DNA from: Agromyces cavernae
Lineage (GTDB): Bacteria; Actinomycetota; Actinomycetes; Actinomycetales; Microbacteriaceae
NCBI RefSeq assembly: GCF_021044935.1
Contig: NZ_JAJNMP010000001.1
Span: 868,001-932,000, forward strand
Reading direction: 5' to 3'
DNA length: 64,000 bases
Positions within the stretch are counted from its first letter, which is position 1. Each line of letters starts with the position of its first letter. The notes below the pieces were generated by a model. That model ran no database searches. It saw nothing but the letters and a program-made list of their open reading frames with translations, and was not told the origin of the DNA. This document shows, in pieces, positions 17,389 to 25,202 of the stretch. A program made the position numbers and the translations under genes.

Positions 17389-17868
17389 ATGATCGACATG
17401 TTCATCAAGATCGGCGCGATCAAGGGTGAGAGCAAGGACGCGAGGCATCGCGACGAGATCGACGTGCTGAGTTGGGCTTGGGGCGAGTCGCAGTCGGCCG
17501 CCTCGGGTGGAGGTGGCGGCGGCGGGGCGGGCAAGGTGACGATGCAGGACTTCTCGTTCACGCACCTGCTCGATGCGGCAACGCCCCATCTCATGAAGGC
17601 CTCCGCGTCGGGCACGCACATTCCCGAGGCGGTCTTCTCGGCGCGAAAGGCCGGGTCCGATCAGCAGGACTTCCTCGTGATCAAGCTGCAGGACGTCATG
17701 GTCACGGCAGTGTCGACAGGCGGATCGGAGGACGGCAGCGGGTTCGGCGAGACCGTGGCTCTGAGCTTCACGAAGATCCGCATCGAGTACCGTCGGCAGA
17801 ACGCCGACGGCTCGGCGATGGCGGCGTCGGTGTTCGAGTGGGACGTGCGCGCGAACAAGAACATCTGA
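17389..17868 (+). CDS. Hcp-like tube protein (T6SS Hcp superfamily)
   Basis: 159 aa. It has the Hcp pattern: DMFIKIGAIKGESKD at the start, IDVLSWAWGESQ, a glycine-rich loop (about 38-46), VTMQDFSFTHLLDAATPHLMKA, and ALSFTKIRIEYRRQNADGS near the end. Hcp proteins form hexameric rings that stack into phage-tail-like tubes. No sheath, baseplate, VgrG or ClpV gene is in the window, so a complete secretion system is not shown. The ATG at 17389 is chosen because the family begins with this segment; AGCGAGGGGG lies upstream. The next gene is a cytoplasmic-looking subtilisin, a possible cargo or processing partner. Confidence 0.78.
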   Translation: MIDMFIKIGAIKGESKDARHRDEIDVLSWAWGESQSAASGGGGGGGAGKVTMQDFSFTHLLDAATPHLMKASASGTHIPEAVFSARKAGSDQQDFLVIKLQDVMVTAVSTGGSEDGSGFGETVALSFTKIRIEYRRQNADGSAMAASVFEWDVRANKNI

Positions 17869-18034
17869 GCTGCCGAAGCAGTTCTCTCACCATGGGCTCG
17901 GGGCACGCACGGATGCGGCACTCGCGACGCCCGCGCAGAATGCACGCGTAACCATCGGGAATGGCCGGCCGCCCGCGCGCGGCGCCTGCACGTGCACGCA
18001 CGACCGCCATGCGGAACGGAAGCGAGCAGAGATC

Positions 18035-19699
18035 ATGGGACTCATCGACGGCAAGGAACCGAAGCCGATCGCAACGCCCGACGTGCAGCCGCGCGTCGTG
18101 GTGAAGGTGACCGACGAGGCGCGACGTGAGCGCGGGCTGCGCGACATCCCGCCGCATCAGCGCGCCGGTGAGCAGGAAGACGACATCGGCGTCGCCCTCA
18201 TCGAGGCCACCGCGTATCTCGGCGACGTGATCGCCGACTTCCAGAAGCGGGTCGCTGGCGAGGCGCACCTCGACTCGCTCGTCGGCGACGATGAGCGACG
18301 CAGCCTCGGGCGGGGCAGGCGGGCTCGGTTCGACGGATACGCGGCGATCACGGTGCCGGATGCGGCATCCGCCGAACAGCTCGTCAAGGAGCTGAATGCG
18401 CGCGACGACGTCGAGACCGCCTACGTCGAGGGCGGGCCGACGCCGCCGCCCGGCCCGCCGCCGGTGAACGCGGGCGACGACCCGCGCAATACGAACCAGG
18501 GGTACCTCGACGCTGCGCCCGGGGGCATCGACGCGCGGTGGGCGTGGGGCGCCGCCGATGGGGCGGGCATCGGATTCGTCGACCTCGAGCAGGGTTGGAC
18601 CCTGAACCACGAAGACCTCACCGCGGCGGGGGTCACGATCATCTCGGGTGTGAGCCAGGCCTACCACGGGCACGGCACGGCGGTGCTCGGCGAGGTCGTC
18701 GCGACCGACAACACGCGCGGCGGCGTCGGCATCGCGCCCGGGGCATCCGCCCGGGTGGTGTCGCAGTACCGCACGACGTTCACCTACAGCACCTCAGCAG
18801 CGATCATCTCGGCGGCCGATGCCATGTCGCCGGGTGACGTGATGCTGCTCGAGGCGCAGACCACGGCGGGCGGATCGTCGACGACGTACCTGCCCGTCGA
18901 AGTCGAGCAGGCCGTGTTCGACGCCATCCGCGACGCCGTCGACGCCGGCATCGTGGTCGTCGAGGCAGCGGGCAACGGCGGCAACGACCTGGATGACTGG
19001 ACCGACGCCCAGGGCCGGCATCTCCTGCGCATCGGCGACCCCGACTACCGCGACTCCGGGGCGATCATGGTCGGCGCCGCGACGTCCACCCACCCGCATT
19101 CGCGCTTGGGATTCTCGAATCATGGCAGCCGCATCGATTGCTTCGCGTGGGGGCAGAACGTCGACACGACGGGCGACGGATGGACCGGCACATCGACCAC
19201 TCAGTACACCGGGGTGTTCGGCGGCACGTCGAGTGCGAGCCCGATCGTCACGGGCGCCGCGGTGCTGCTGCAGAGCTGGCGGCGGGCGCGCAAGGGGTTC
19301 CCGCTCGGACCCGAGGCAGTGCGGTCGTGGCTGCGGTCGGGCATCAACACGCCGAGCGCCGATCCCGCGACCGATCGCATCGGGGTGATGCCGAACCTGC
19401 GGGCGATCTTCGAGGCGATCGGGCGCAACGACCGGTTCGGGCGCATCGGCGACCGCTACGTGGCCTGGGTGTACATCCTGTTCGGCGTCATCGACGATGC
19501 GCCTGGTGTCGTGTGGGTGCCGGGGAAGGGGCCGGTGCCGGTCGATCCTGAATGGCGGGATGCCGCGATCCGCGGCCGTCGCGAGTTGGTCGCGGCGATC
19601 GCGCGGGAGGCGCGCAAGTCCGACGGGCGGCTGACGGCGAAGCAACTGGATCGGATCGCGAGCGTGGCGTTCAAGGCGTTCAAGGCGTTCGTCGGGTGA
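18035..19699 (+). CDS. S8 family (subtilisin) serine peptidase without signal peptide
   Basis: 554 aa. Residues about 95-132 resemble an I9-type propeptide (FDGYAAITVPDAASAEQLVKE, ending in VETAYVE), followed by a Pro-rich linker. The catalytic domain has FVDLEQ (Asp183), HGHGTAVLGE (His213), the oxyanion Asn in AAGNGG (Asn314) and GGTSSASP (Ser399). The start MGLIDGKEPKPIATPD is hydrophilic, with no signal peptide or Tat motif, so the enzyme is either cytoplasmic or exported by a special route. The C-terminal 110 aa are unassigned. It lies 166 bp after the Hcp-like gene and is probably expressed with it. Confidence 0.87.
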   Translation: MGLIDGKEPKPIATPDVQPRVVVKVTDEARRERGLRDIPPHQRAGEQEDDIGVALIEATAYLGDVIADFQKRVAGEAHLDSLVGDDERRSLGRGRRARFDGYAAITVPDAASAEQLVKELNARDDVETAYVEGGPTPPPGPPPVNAGDDPRNTNQGYLDAAPGGIDARWAWGAADGAGIGFVDLEQGWTLNHEDLTAAGVTIISGVSQAYHGHGTAVLGEVVATDNTRGGVGIAPGASARVVSQYRTTFTYSTSAAIISAADAMSPGDVMLLEAQTTAGGSSTTYLPVEVEQAVFDAIRDAVDAGIVVVEAAGNGGNDLDDWTDAQGRHLLRIGDPDYRDSGAIMVGAATSTHPHSRLGFSNHGSRIDCFAWGQNVDTTGDGWTGTSTTQYTGVFGGTSSASPIVTGAAVLLQSWRRARKGFPLGPEAVRSWLRSGINTPSADPATDRIGVMPNLRAIFEAIGRNDRFGRIGDRYVAWVYILFGVIDDAPGVVWVPGKGPVPVDPEWRDAAIRGRRELVAAIAREARKSDGRLTAKQLDRIASVAFKAFKAFVG

Positions 19700-19723
19700 G
19701 GGTCGGGCCGGACACGACGCGCG

Positions 19724-21433
19724 TCAGGGCCGCATCGTGGGCCGCAGCGACGCCCCTCCAGTCGGCGCGCTGCGGCCCGACGGAATCGGCGCCGGCATGA
19801 TGCGCTCGCCCGTGTCCGAGTCGATGGTGTCGGCGAGATACCACCGCGACAGCCGGACTTTGAGCCTGCGCGCGAGCGTGAGCCTGCCGCGGTCGTCGGG
19901 TCGCAGCACGAGCACGAGGCGCGGCTCGGGGCGCGTCATCCGTGCCCGCTGGTCCTCGCCGACCTGCCGGTGCACCTCGACGTACTCGCCGCCGGGCAGG
20001 CGCACGATGCGTCCGGTCTCGAAGCCGTGCGAGAGCACGTCGCGGTCGCGCCGTTGCAGCCCCAGGCACACGCGCCGCGCCACCGCGAAGCCGATGACCG
20101 GCCCCGCCAGGAGCAGCACCTGCAGCGTCGCGATGACGCCCTCGATCGTCACGCTGAACTGCGTCGCGATCAGGTCGGCGCTGCCGGCGGCCCACAGGGT
20201 GCCGTAGAAGACGATGCCGGCGACGCCGATCCCGGTGCGGGTGGCGGCGTCGCGCGGGCGCTCGAGCAGGTGGTGGTCGCGGTGGTCGCCCGTCGACCAC
20301 TCCTCGACGAAGGGGTACACCGCGACCACCACGAAGAATGCCGTCACGACCGCGAGCGGCACCAGGATCGCGAGCGTCCACGTGCGGTCGAAGAGCACGA
20401 ACTCCCAACCGGGCGGCACGAGCCGCAGCGCCCCGTCGAGGAACCCGGTGTACCAGTCGGGCTGGCTGCCCGCTCCCGCGTCGCCCGGCGAGGCGGGACC
20501 GTACAGCCAGATCGGGTTGATCGTCACGGTCGCCGAAACGACGAGCAGCACGCCCGTCACGATCAGCAGCAGCCCGCCGGCGCGCGCCGCGGCGGTCGGC
20601 AGGAGCGGTACGCCGACGACGTTCGACGGCGTGCGCCCGCGCCCGGGGAACTGCGCCGGCCCGACCCGCCACGCCACCAGCCCGCGCAACGCGATGAGCC
20701 CGAAAAGCGTCACCGGTGCGATGAGCACGTGCAGCGGGTACAGCCGCGCGATGATCTCGCCCGGGAACGGTCCACCGAAGAGCAGCGACGCGACCCACGT
20801 GCCCACGACCGGGATGCCCAGCGCGACGCCCTCCGTGATGCGCAGGCCCGTGCCGGAGAGCATGTCGTCGGGCAGCGCGTAGCCGCTCCATCCGCCGGCC
20901 AGGGCCGCGACGAAGATGAGGAACAGCAGCACCCACGTGCCGCGCCGCGGCCGCCGGAACCCGCCCGTGAAGAACGTGGTGAGCAGCTGCATGATGATCG
21001 ACGCCGGCAGCAGCAGCGCCGCCCAGTGGTGCGCCTGCCGCATGAGCAGCCCGCCGGGTATGTCGAACGTGATCCGCATCGTCGAGGCGAACGCCTTCGA
21101 CACCTCGGCGCCGTGCAGGGGCGCGTACCCGCCGTCGTACGTCGTCGGGTCACCCGACGGCGTGTAGAAGAACATGAGCCACAGGCCGGTGACGGTGAGC
21201 ACCACCAGGCAGGCGAGCGTCACGACGCCGAACAGGTTCGTCCAGTGCGTGGGCACCGGCCGCCGGCGCAGGTCGCCGAGGATGTCGCGAACCCGCCGGC
21301 CGAAGATGGTGAGATCGGCGACGGATGCCGCGAGCCGGTCGGTGACCGACGGCCGACGGTCGCGACCCGGCCCCGCGCCGGTGCCGGTGCGGGCGCGGGG
21401 GTGCTCGGCGGTGGGGTTGACGTTCGTGCGCAT
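19724..21433 (-). CDS. QcrB-like cytochrome b paralogue lacking heme bH ligands
   Basis: 569 aa, collinear with actinobacterial QcrB: transmembrane helices from about residue 65, RQAHHWAALLL in helix B, SGYALPDDMLSGTGLR, RLYPLHVLIAP in helix D, QFPGRGRT, NPIWLYGP and PDWYTG (the PEWY counterpart). His135 and His235 are the first, bL-type ligands. The second ligands, His in ordinary QcrB, are Gln149 and Arg250, so heme bH cannot bind in the usual way. No Rieske (QcrA) or cytochrome c (QcrC) gene is nearby. It begins 21 bp after the frameshifted ECF41 gene, with GAGGAG before the ATG, so it is likely in the sigma factor's operon. It may be a mono-heme membrane protein. Confidence 0.85.
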   Translation of the reverse strand: MRTNVNPTAEHPRARTGTGAGPGRDRRPSVTDRLAASVADLTIFGRRVRDILGDLRRRPVPTHWTNLFGVVTLACLVVLTVTGLWLMFFYTPSGDPTTYDGGYAPLHGAEVSKAFASTMRITFDIPGGLLMRQAHHWAALLLPASIIMQLLTTFFTGGFRRPRRGTWVLLFLIFVAALAGGWSGYALPDDMLSGTGLRITEGVALGIPVVGTWVASLLFGGPFPGEIIARLYPLHVLIAPVTLFGLIALRGLVAWRVGPAQFPGRGRTPSNVVGVPLLPTAAARAGGLLLIVTGVLLVVSATVTINPIWLYGPASPGDAGAGSQPDWYTGFLDGALRLVPPGWEFVLFDRTWTLAILVPLAVVTAFFVVVAVYPFVEEWSTGDHRDHHLLERPRDAATRTGIGVAGIVFYGTLWAAGSADLIATQFSVTIEGVIATLQVLLLAGPVIGFAVARRVCLGLQRRDRDVLSHGFETGRIVRLPGGEYVEVHRQVGEDQRARMTRPEPRLVLVLRPDDRGRLTLARRLKVRLSRWYLADTIDSDTGERIMPAPIPSGRSAPTGGASLRPTMRP

Positions 21434-21454
21434 CGGGGCTCCTCACGAGTGGTC

Positions 21455-22523
21455 TCACCCATACGACGGCGCAGGACGCCCGTTTGTGACATCCCGCCAC
21501 GCCCCGAGCTTCTCGGGGTTCCGCATGACCCACACATCGGCGACGCTGCCCGCGACCACATGCAGGTTCACGACCCCGGTCACCACGCCTTCGCGGAGGA
21601 GCACGAACCCCGCGCCACCCGTCGTCGCCCGCGGCTCGACCCGGTCGCCCGGGTACTTCGCGAGCAAGCCGAGGATGAACCGTGCGACGCCGTCGGCGCC
21701 GAACACCGGCTTGCGGGCCGCCGACACGAGCCCGCCGCCATCCGTCCGCAGGGTGACGTCGGGGTCGAGCACGCGGGTGAGGGCCGCGAGGTCACCCGCC
21801 TGAGCGGCGGCCGCGAACGCGGCGACGACGGCGTCGTGCTCGCTCCGCGAGACGCGCCGCGAGCGCTCGGCGGCGACACGGCGCCGCGCGGATGTCGCGA
21901 GCTGACGAATCGCGGCGGGGGAGCGGCCGACGATTTCGGCGATCTCGGGGAACGGCACGGCGAACACGTCGTGCAGCACGAACGACACCCGCTCGGGCGG
22001 GGTCATCGACTCGAGCACGACGAGCAGCGCACTGCTCACGGCCTCGTCGAGGGTGACCCGGTCAAGGGGATCGGGCGCGACACCGGTCGATGAGGTCACC
22101 GAGCCGCCGGCGTCACCGGCTGAGGCGGTTGCTGCCGCAGCGCCGGATGTCCCGCCCCCCGACGGCCCGCCGCGCGAAGTAGCCCGCCGGCAGCGGCTCG
22201 GGCAGCCACGGGCCCACGTACCGCTCGCGGCGCGCCCGCGCGGTGCCGAGCAGGTCGAGGCACACGCGGCCGGCGACGCGGGTCAGCCAGCCGGCGGGGT
22301 TCGCGATCGCGGCGCGCTCGGCATCCGACATCCGGTACCAGCGCGCGTAGGTCTCCTGCACGGCGTCCTCTGCCTCGCCGGTCGTGCCGAGCATGCGGTA
22401 CGCCAGCGCGAGCAGCCGGCGGCGCTCGTCGATCACGTCCGCGAGGTCGTCGGGGCCGGCCTTCTCGGGTCTTTCGTGCGCGGCCTCCGCGGCCGTCGGG
22501 GCCCCAGCAGTGTCATCCGTCAT
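21455..22523 (-). pseudogene. ECF41-type sigma factor with SnoaL-like C-terminus, frameshifted
   Basis: The reading frame is broken once. The first part (from the ATG at 22523, SD GGGGAG) carries sigma region 2: RRLLALAYRMLGTTGEAEDAVQETY. The second part (to 21455) carries region 4: LESMTPPERVSFVLHDVFAVPFPEIAEIVGRSPAAIRQL, then the SnoaL-like domain typical of ECF41, ending with VMRNPEKLGAW. The frames meet in the inter-domain linker. Removing one G from the six-G run (plus-strand C run 22155-22160) restores a single protein of about 355 aa. It may be a sequencing error, phase variation or a real pseudogene. Confidence 0.82.
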
Positions 22524-22546
22524 CGCAGCTCCCCTTCTCCAAGCAT

Positions 22547-22573
22547 GACGACATCGCGGCCCGAATCGTGAGG
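22547..22573 (-). promoter_or_regulatory. ECF41-type promoter towards the sigma gene
   Basis: Read on the minus strand: CCTCACG (22573-22567), a 16-nt spacer, CGTC (22550-22547). The published ECF41 consensus is TGTCACA-N16-CGTC, so the -10 and spacer match exactly and the -35 shares the TCAC core. It would autoregulate the sigma operon, including the QcrB-like gene. Confidence 0.6.
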
Positions 22574-22585
22574 TTTCGCGAGCGG

Positions 22586-22612
22586 CCTCACACATCGCCG
22601 CGCCGCGTCGTC
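22586..22612 (+). promoter_or_regulatory. ECF41-type promoter towards the reductase operon
   Basis: CCTCACA (22586-22592), 16 nt, CGTC (22609-22612). It matches five of seven -35 positions and all of the -10 of the ECF41 consensus. The expected transcription start falls just before the ATG at 22622, so the transcript would be nearly leaderless. Confidence 0.62.
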
Positions 22613-22621
22613 AGGACGGGC

Positions 22622-22768
22622 ATGAGCAGAATCCACTCGGCCGCACTCGCACTGTCGGCGGCCATCGCGTTCTTCGTCGGCGGCTGGGCGGCGTTCGCGC
22701 CCCGCTCGTTCTACGACTCCTTCCCGGGCGTGCTCGGCGCTCCCGCCACCGAGGAGGCGACCCGATGA
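22622..22768 (+). CDS. short membrane protein, probably an internally deleted family member
   Basis: 48 aa with one hydrophobic helix (about 7-22: ALALSAAIAFFVGGWA), followed by AAFAPRSFYDSFPG. That FYDSFPG segment is typical of the N-terminus of longer actinobacterial membrane proteins (about 130 aa, four helices), where it leads into further helices. Here the sequence jumps straight to a short tail and stops, so most of the protein appears deleted. Its stop overlaps the reductase start (ATGA), and translation coupling may be the remaining use of the frame. The family recall is from memory. Confidence 0.5.
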   Translation: MSRIHSAALALSAAIAFFVGGWAAFAPRSFYDSFPGVLGAPATEEATR

Positions 22769-23568
22769 GGATCGCCATCGCCGGCGCGACCGGACGCGTC
22801 GGGCGACACGTCGTCGCCGCGGCGGAGGCGCGCGGGCACGACATCCTGCCGCTCACCCGCCGGGCCGGGAACGACCTCGAGCGCGGCACCGGACCGGCGG
22901 GAACCCCGCTCGCCGCCGCGCTCGACGGGGTCGACGCGGTGATCGACGTGACGAGCGTCACCACGACGTCAGCGGGCCGCTCGCGGGCGTTCTTCACCGC
23001 GGTGACCGAGCACCTGCTGTGCGCCGAGCGCGCCGCCGGTGTCGGTCACCATGTCGCGCTCTCGATCGTCGGCATCGACGGCGTGGACGCGTCGTACTTC
23101 GCGGGCAAGCTCGTGCAGGAACGCCTCGTCGAGGCGGGCCCGGTGCCGCACACGATCCTGCGCGCGACGCAGTTCCACGAGTTCGCAGAGCAGATGACGG
23201 CGCGCACGTCGATCGGCCGGCTGCTCACCGCGATCCCGGTCGTGCGGATGCGCCCGGTCGCGGCGCGCGACGTGGGTGCGCGGCTCGTCGAGCTCGCCGA
23301 GGCCGGGCCGGCCGGTCGTGCGCGCGACCTCACGGGTCCGCGCGACGAGCGACTCGCCGCCCTGGTGCAGCAGATGTTCGCGCACGACGGTCTCGGACGG
23401 CTGGTCGTCGAGTTCCCGCTGCCAGGAGCGTACGGGCGCGCGTCGGCTTCGGGCGTGCTCCGCGGAGGCGACGACGCGACGCGAGCGGCGATCACCTTCG
23501 ACGAGTGGCTGCGGTCGGCCGACCACACGTCGGTGCGGCCGCGGGCAGTTGCGGATGTCGCGGCGTGA
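22765..23568 (+). CDS. NmrA-like NAD(P)-binding reductase (ECF41-associated)
   Basis: 267 aa Rossmann protein. The dinucleotide loop GATGRVGRHV is at about 6-15, followed by ALDGVDAVIDVTSV, VALSIVGIDG, SYFAGKLVQERLVEA and ILRATQFHEF, the pattern of atypical extended SDRs (NmrA/complex I NDUFA9-like). ECF41 sigma factors are known to sit beside carboxymuconolactone decarboxylases, oxidoreductases or epimerases and to activate them; this gene fills that place. The ATG overlaps the preceding stop by 4 bp. It likely uses NAD(P)H, but the substrate is unknown. Confidence 0.85.
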   Translation: MRIAIAGATGRVGRHVVAAAEARGHDILPLTRRAGNDLERGTGPAGTPLAAALDGVDAVIDVTSVTTTSAGRSRAFFTAVTEHLLCAERAAGVGHHVALSIVGIDGVDASYFAGKLVQERLVEAGPVPHTILRATQFHEFAEQMTARTSIGRLLTAIPVVRMRPVAARDVGARLVELAEAGPAGRARDLTGPRDERLAALVQQMFAHDGLGRLVVEFPLPGAYGRASASGVLRGGDDATRAAITFDEWLRSADHTSVRPRAVADVAA

Positions 23569-23618
23569 CGAGTGGATCGCGCGGACTCCGTGAGTCTGGC
23601 GACCGCGGCCCGATTCTC

Positions 23619-23888
23619 CTACCGGTGCAGGTGCGCCGGCTCGCCGGTGGCGCCCGCGATGTCCTTCTCGGTCGTGTGCAGCAGTCGCTCGGCGAGGTTG
23701 CGCAGCGCGCGTGAGACCGCGAGCTCGTCGCCGATCTCGGGCACGCTCGGGTCGAGCGGGTTGCGCTGTGCGTGGCCGACGCCGGTCACATCGTGACCCG
23801 CGGGCGTGCGCAGGCTGACGTGCGCCAGCGTGGTGTCGTCTTGTTCGTCGATCTCGACGGTGATGCTCCACTGCTTCGTCGCGTTCAT
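23619..23888 (-). CDS. DUF1876 family protein
   Basis: 89 aa small soluble protein: KQWSITVEIDEQDDTTLAHVSLRTPAG, a GHAQRNPLD turn, then GDELAVSRALRNLAERLL. This is the dsRBD-like profile of DUF1876, a family of unknown function common in actinobacteria and sometimes expressed under stress. The ATG at 23888 is preferred to a GTG at 23900 because the GGGGAGGG tract would abut the GTG. It converges on the NmrA-like gene with 50 bp between. Confidence 0.8.
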   Translation of the reverse strand: MNATKQWSITVEIDEQDDTTLAHVSLRTPAGHDVTGVGHAQRNPLDPSVPEIGDELAVSRALRNLAERLLHTTEKDIAGATGEPAHLHR

Positions 23889-24023
23889 GGAACTCGCCAC
23901 CCTCCCCGGTCTGGTTCCTAGTCCAAGGGTAGCGACCTGCTGCGAGTGCGGCGAGGGGTCGGATGTCGCAACCCGACGCCGCGCGCGAGTCAGCGCGGTG
24001 GGACCACCGAGGTGCTCGGGACG

Positions 24024-24197
24024 TCAGCGCTCGTCGTCGCTCGAGACCCAGGGGCCGCCCCAGCCGGATGCCGCGCGACGCGCCGCATTGCGACCGTCTT
24101 CGTCGGCGCGTGAGGGACCGGGCAGCACGTCCTCGCCCTCGATCCGCTGCATCTCCTCGTAGCCCAGCTCGGCCTCGTCTTTGTCGCGTCGAGTCAT
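24024..24197 (-). CDS. small hydrophilic protein of unknown function
   Basis: 57 aa, highly charged (RRDKDEAELGYEEMQRIEGEDV at the start, ending with GWGGPWVSSDDER). There is no membrane segment or recognised domain. GGGGAGGGAG lies about 7 nt before the ATG at 24197, a strong ribosome site for a gene this short. Similar small acidic proteins are common in Microbacteriaceae; the function is unknown. Confidence 0.6.
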   Translation of the reverse strand: MTRRDKDEAELGYEEMQRIEGEDVLPGPSRADEDGRNAARRAASGWGGPWVSSDDER

Positions 24198-24342
24198 GGC
24201 GGCGCTCCCTCCCCGGGTGGAACACGAGCAATCTTCGCTCCTTCCATTCTCGCCGGTCGCGTTGTCGGCGTCGACCTCCGGCGATCGGATGTCCCGCCGA
24301 GAGGCCGATCCGGAGCGCTGACGCGCCCGTGGGCTGGCGAAG

Positions 24343-24371
24343 GTGTACCACCTCTGTGCGCGGTGGTACAC
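24343..24371. promoter_or_regulatory. operator overlapping a toxin-antitoxin promoter
   Basis: A perfect 10-bp inverted repeat, GTGTACCACC (24343-24352) and GGTGGTACAC (24362-24371), with a 9-bp spacer. The right arm contains most of the TACACT -10 at 24367-24372. A dimeric antitoxin bound here would block its own promoter, as is usual for vapBC modules. Confidence 0.65.
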
Positions 24372-24372
24372 T
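24367..24372 (+). promoter_or_regulatory. -10 hexamer of the first toxin-antitoxin operon, leaderless start
   Basis: TACACT lies 6 nt before the ATG at 24379. Its right flank and the CGGTGGTAC just upstream recur at the second toxin-antitoxin pair (25880). Confidence 0.5.
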
Positions 24373-24378
24373 CGACGC

Positions 24379-24642
24379 ATGCCGACCACGCGACCGCGGT
24401 TCCAGGTGACCGAGACGCCCGAGGTCGAGCGCGCGCTGAAGGTCGCCGAGGCGGCCTGGCCCGATGCGACTCGCGCCGAGCGCGTCGTGCGCCTGCTGGC
24501 GGCCGGGGCCGACGCACTCGAGCACAGTGCCGTCGAGCAGCGGGCGCGCCGCATCGCGGCGGTCATGCAAACGGCCGGACTCCTCGATGAGGCGTACGAG
24601 CCCGGATATCTCGAGCGCCTGCGTGAGGAGTGGCGCGAGTGA
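24379..24642 (+). CDS. antitoxin of a VapBC-type pair (RHH-like)
   Basis: 87 aa. The N-terminal PRFQVTETPEVERALKVAEAAW and ERVVRLLAAGADAL suggest a ribbon-helix-helix DNA-binding part; the remaining half is charged and helical, as expected for toxin wrapping. The stop overlaps the PIN toxin GTG by 4 bp (GTGA). The start at 24379, rather than 24343, agrees with the -10 element at 24367 and leaves the operator outside the gene. The family is not firmly identified; the role rests on position. Confidence 0.7.
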   Translation: MPTTRPRFQVTETPEVERALKVAEAAWPDATRAERVVRLLAAGADALEHSAVEQRARRIAAVMQTAGLLDEAYEPGYLERLREEWRE

Positions 24643-25025
24643 TCGTGCTCGATGCGAGCGTCGTGATCGCGCACCTTGCTGCCGGCGACGCCCATCATGC
24701 GCGAGCGACCGAGTTCTTCCGCGAGCATGCCGGCGACGAGTTCGTCGTGCACACCCTGACGCTCACCGAGATCCTCGTCGGGCCGATGCGCGTCGGGCGC
24801 GGTGCAGATGCCACGAGGGCCCTCGCGTCGCTCGGCATCGGCGAGTGGGCGCCCCCTGCCGGCAGTGCTGCGCGGCTCGCGCAGCTGCGGGTCGACTCGG
24901 GGTTGAAGTTGCCCGACTGCTGCGTGCTCGATGTCGCCGTCGAGTCGCGGCATCCGCTCGCGACGTTCGATGCACGCCTCGCGGAGGCAGCAGTCGCACT
25001 GGGTGTTCCGGTCGTCGCCGGCTGA
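24639..25025 (+). CDS. PIN-domain toxin (VapC type)
   Basis: 128 aa PIN nuclease. The acidic site residues are in IVLDASVVIAH (Asp5), LTLTEILVG (Glu), GLKLPDCCVLDVA (Asp) and LATFDARLAEAA (Asp). VapC enzymes cut specific RNAs, often tRNA or rRNA, and are held inactive by the co-transcribed antitoxin. It is translationally coupled to the antitoxin through the GTGA overlap. Its sequence differs from the PIN protein of the second pair at 26134, so the two modules are not a recent duplication. Confidence 0.85.
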   Translation: MIVLDASVVIAHLAAGDAHHARATEFFREHAGDEFVVHTLTLTEILVGPMRVGRGADATRALASLGIGEWAPPAGSAARLAQLRVDSGLKLPDCCVLDVAVESRHPLATFDARLAEAAVALGVPVVAG

Positions 25026-25040
25026 ACCGCGAGCGTGCTA

Positions 25041-25096
25041 GTGCCGGAGTGCCGGAGTGCCGGAGTGCCGAAGTGCCGAAGTGCCGGAGTGCCGGA
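25041..25096. repeat. 8-bp tandem repeat, seven units
   Basis: Seven perfectly phased units of GTGCCGRA (GGA, GGA, GGA, GAA, GAA, GGA, GGA endings) directly follow the toxin gene and precede a lipoprotein gene by about 100 bp. The same unit is repeated 13 times at 56895, also before a lipoprotein gene. Confidence 0.9.
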
Positions 25097-25190
25097 CCTG
25101 TGCGGGGCCAACTCGTCCTCCACAGCGGGCGCCGATCGCGGGTACACCACAGGGCGCCTGAGCACCTCCGGCGAGGCTGCCGGCGCCGCG

Positions 25191-25196
25191 TACCTT
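25191..25196 (+). promoter_or_regulatory. -10 hexamer of the lipoprotein gene, leaderless start
   Basis: TACCTT lies 6 nt before the ATG at 25203, with no ribosome site between. It lies downstream of the octamer repeat. Confidence 0.45.
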
Positions 25197-25202
25197 CGCG
25201 TC

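Noticed and set aside
17389-19699. A complete type VI secretion or contractile injection system
   Set aside because: Only an Hcp-like protein is present; sheath, baseplate, VgrG and ClpV genes are absent from the window.
25041-25096. Possible CRISPR array
   Set aside because: Units are 8 bp with no spacers; the same holds for the arrays at 56127 and 56895. No cas genes are present.
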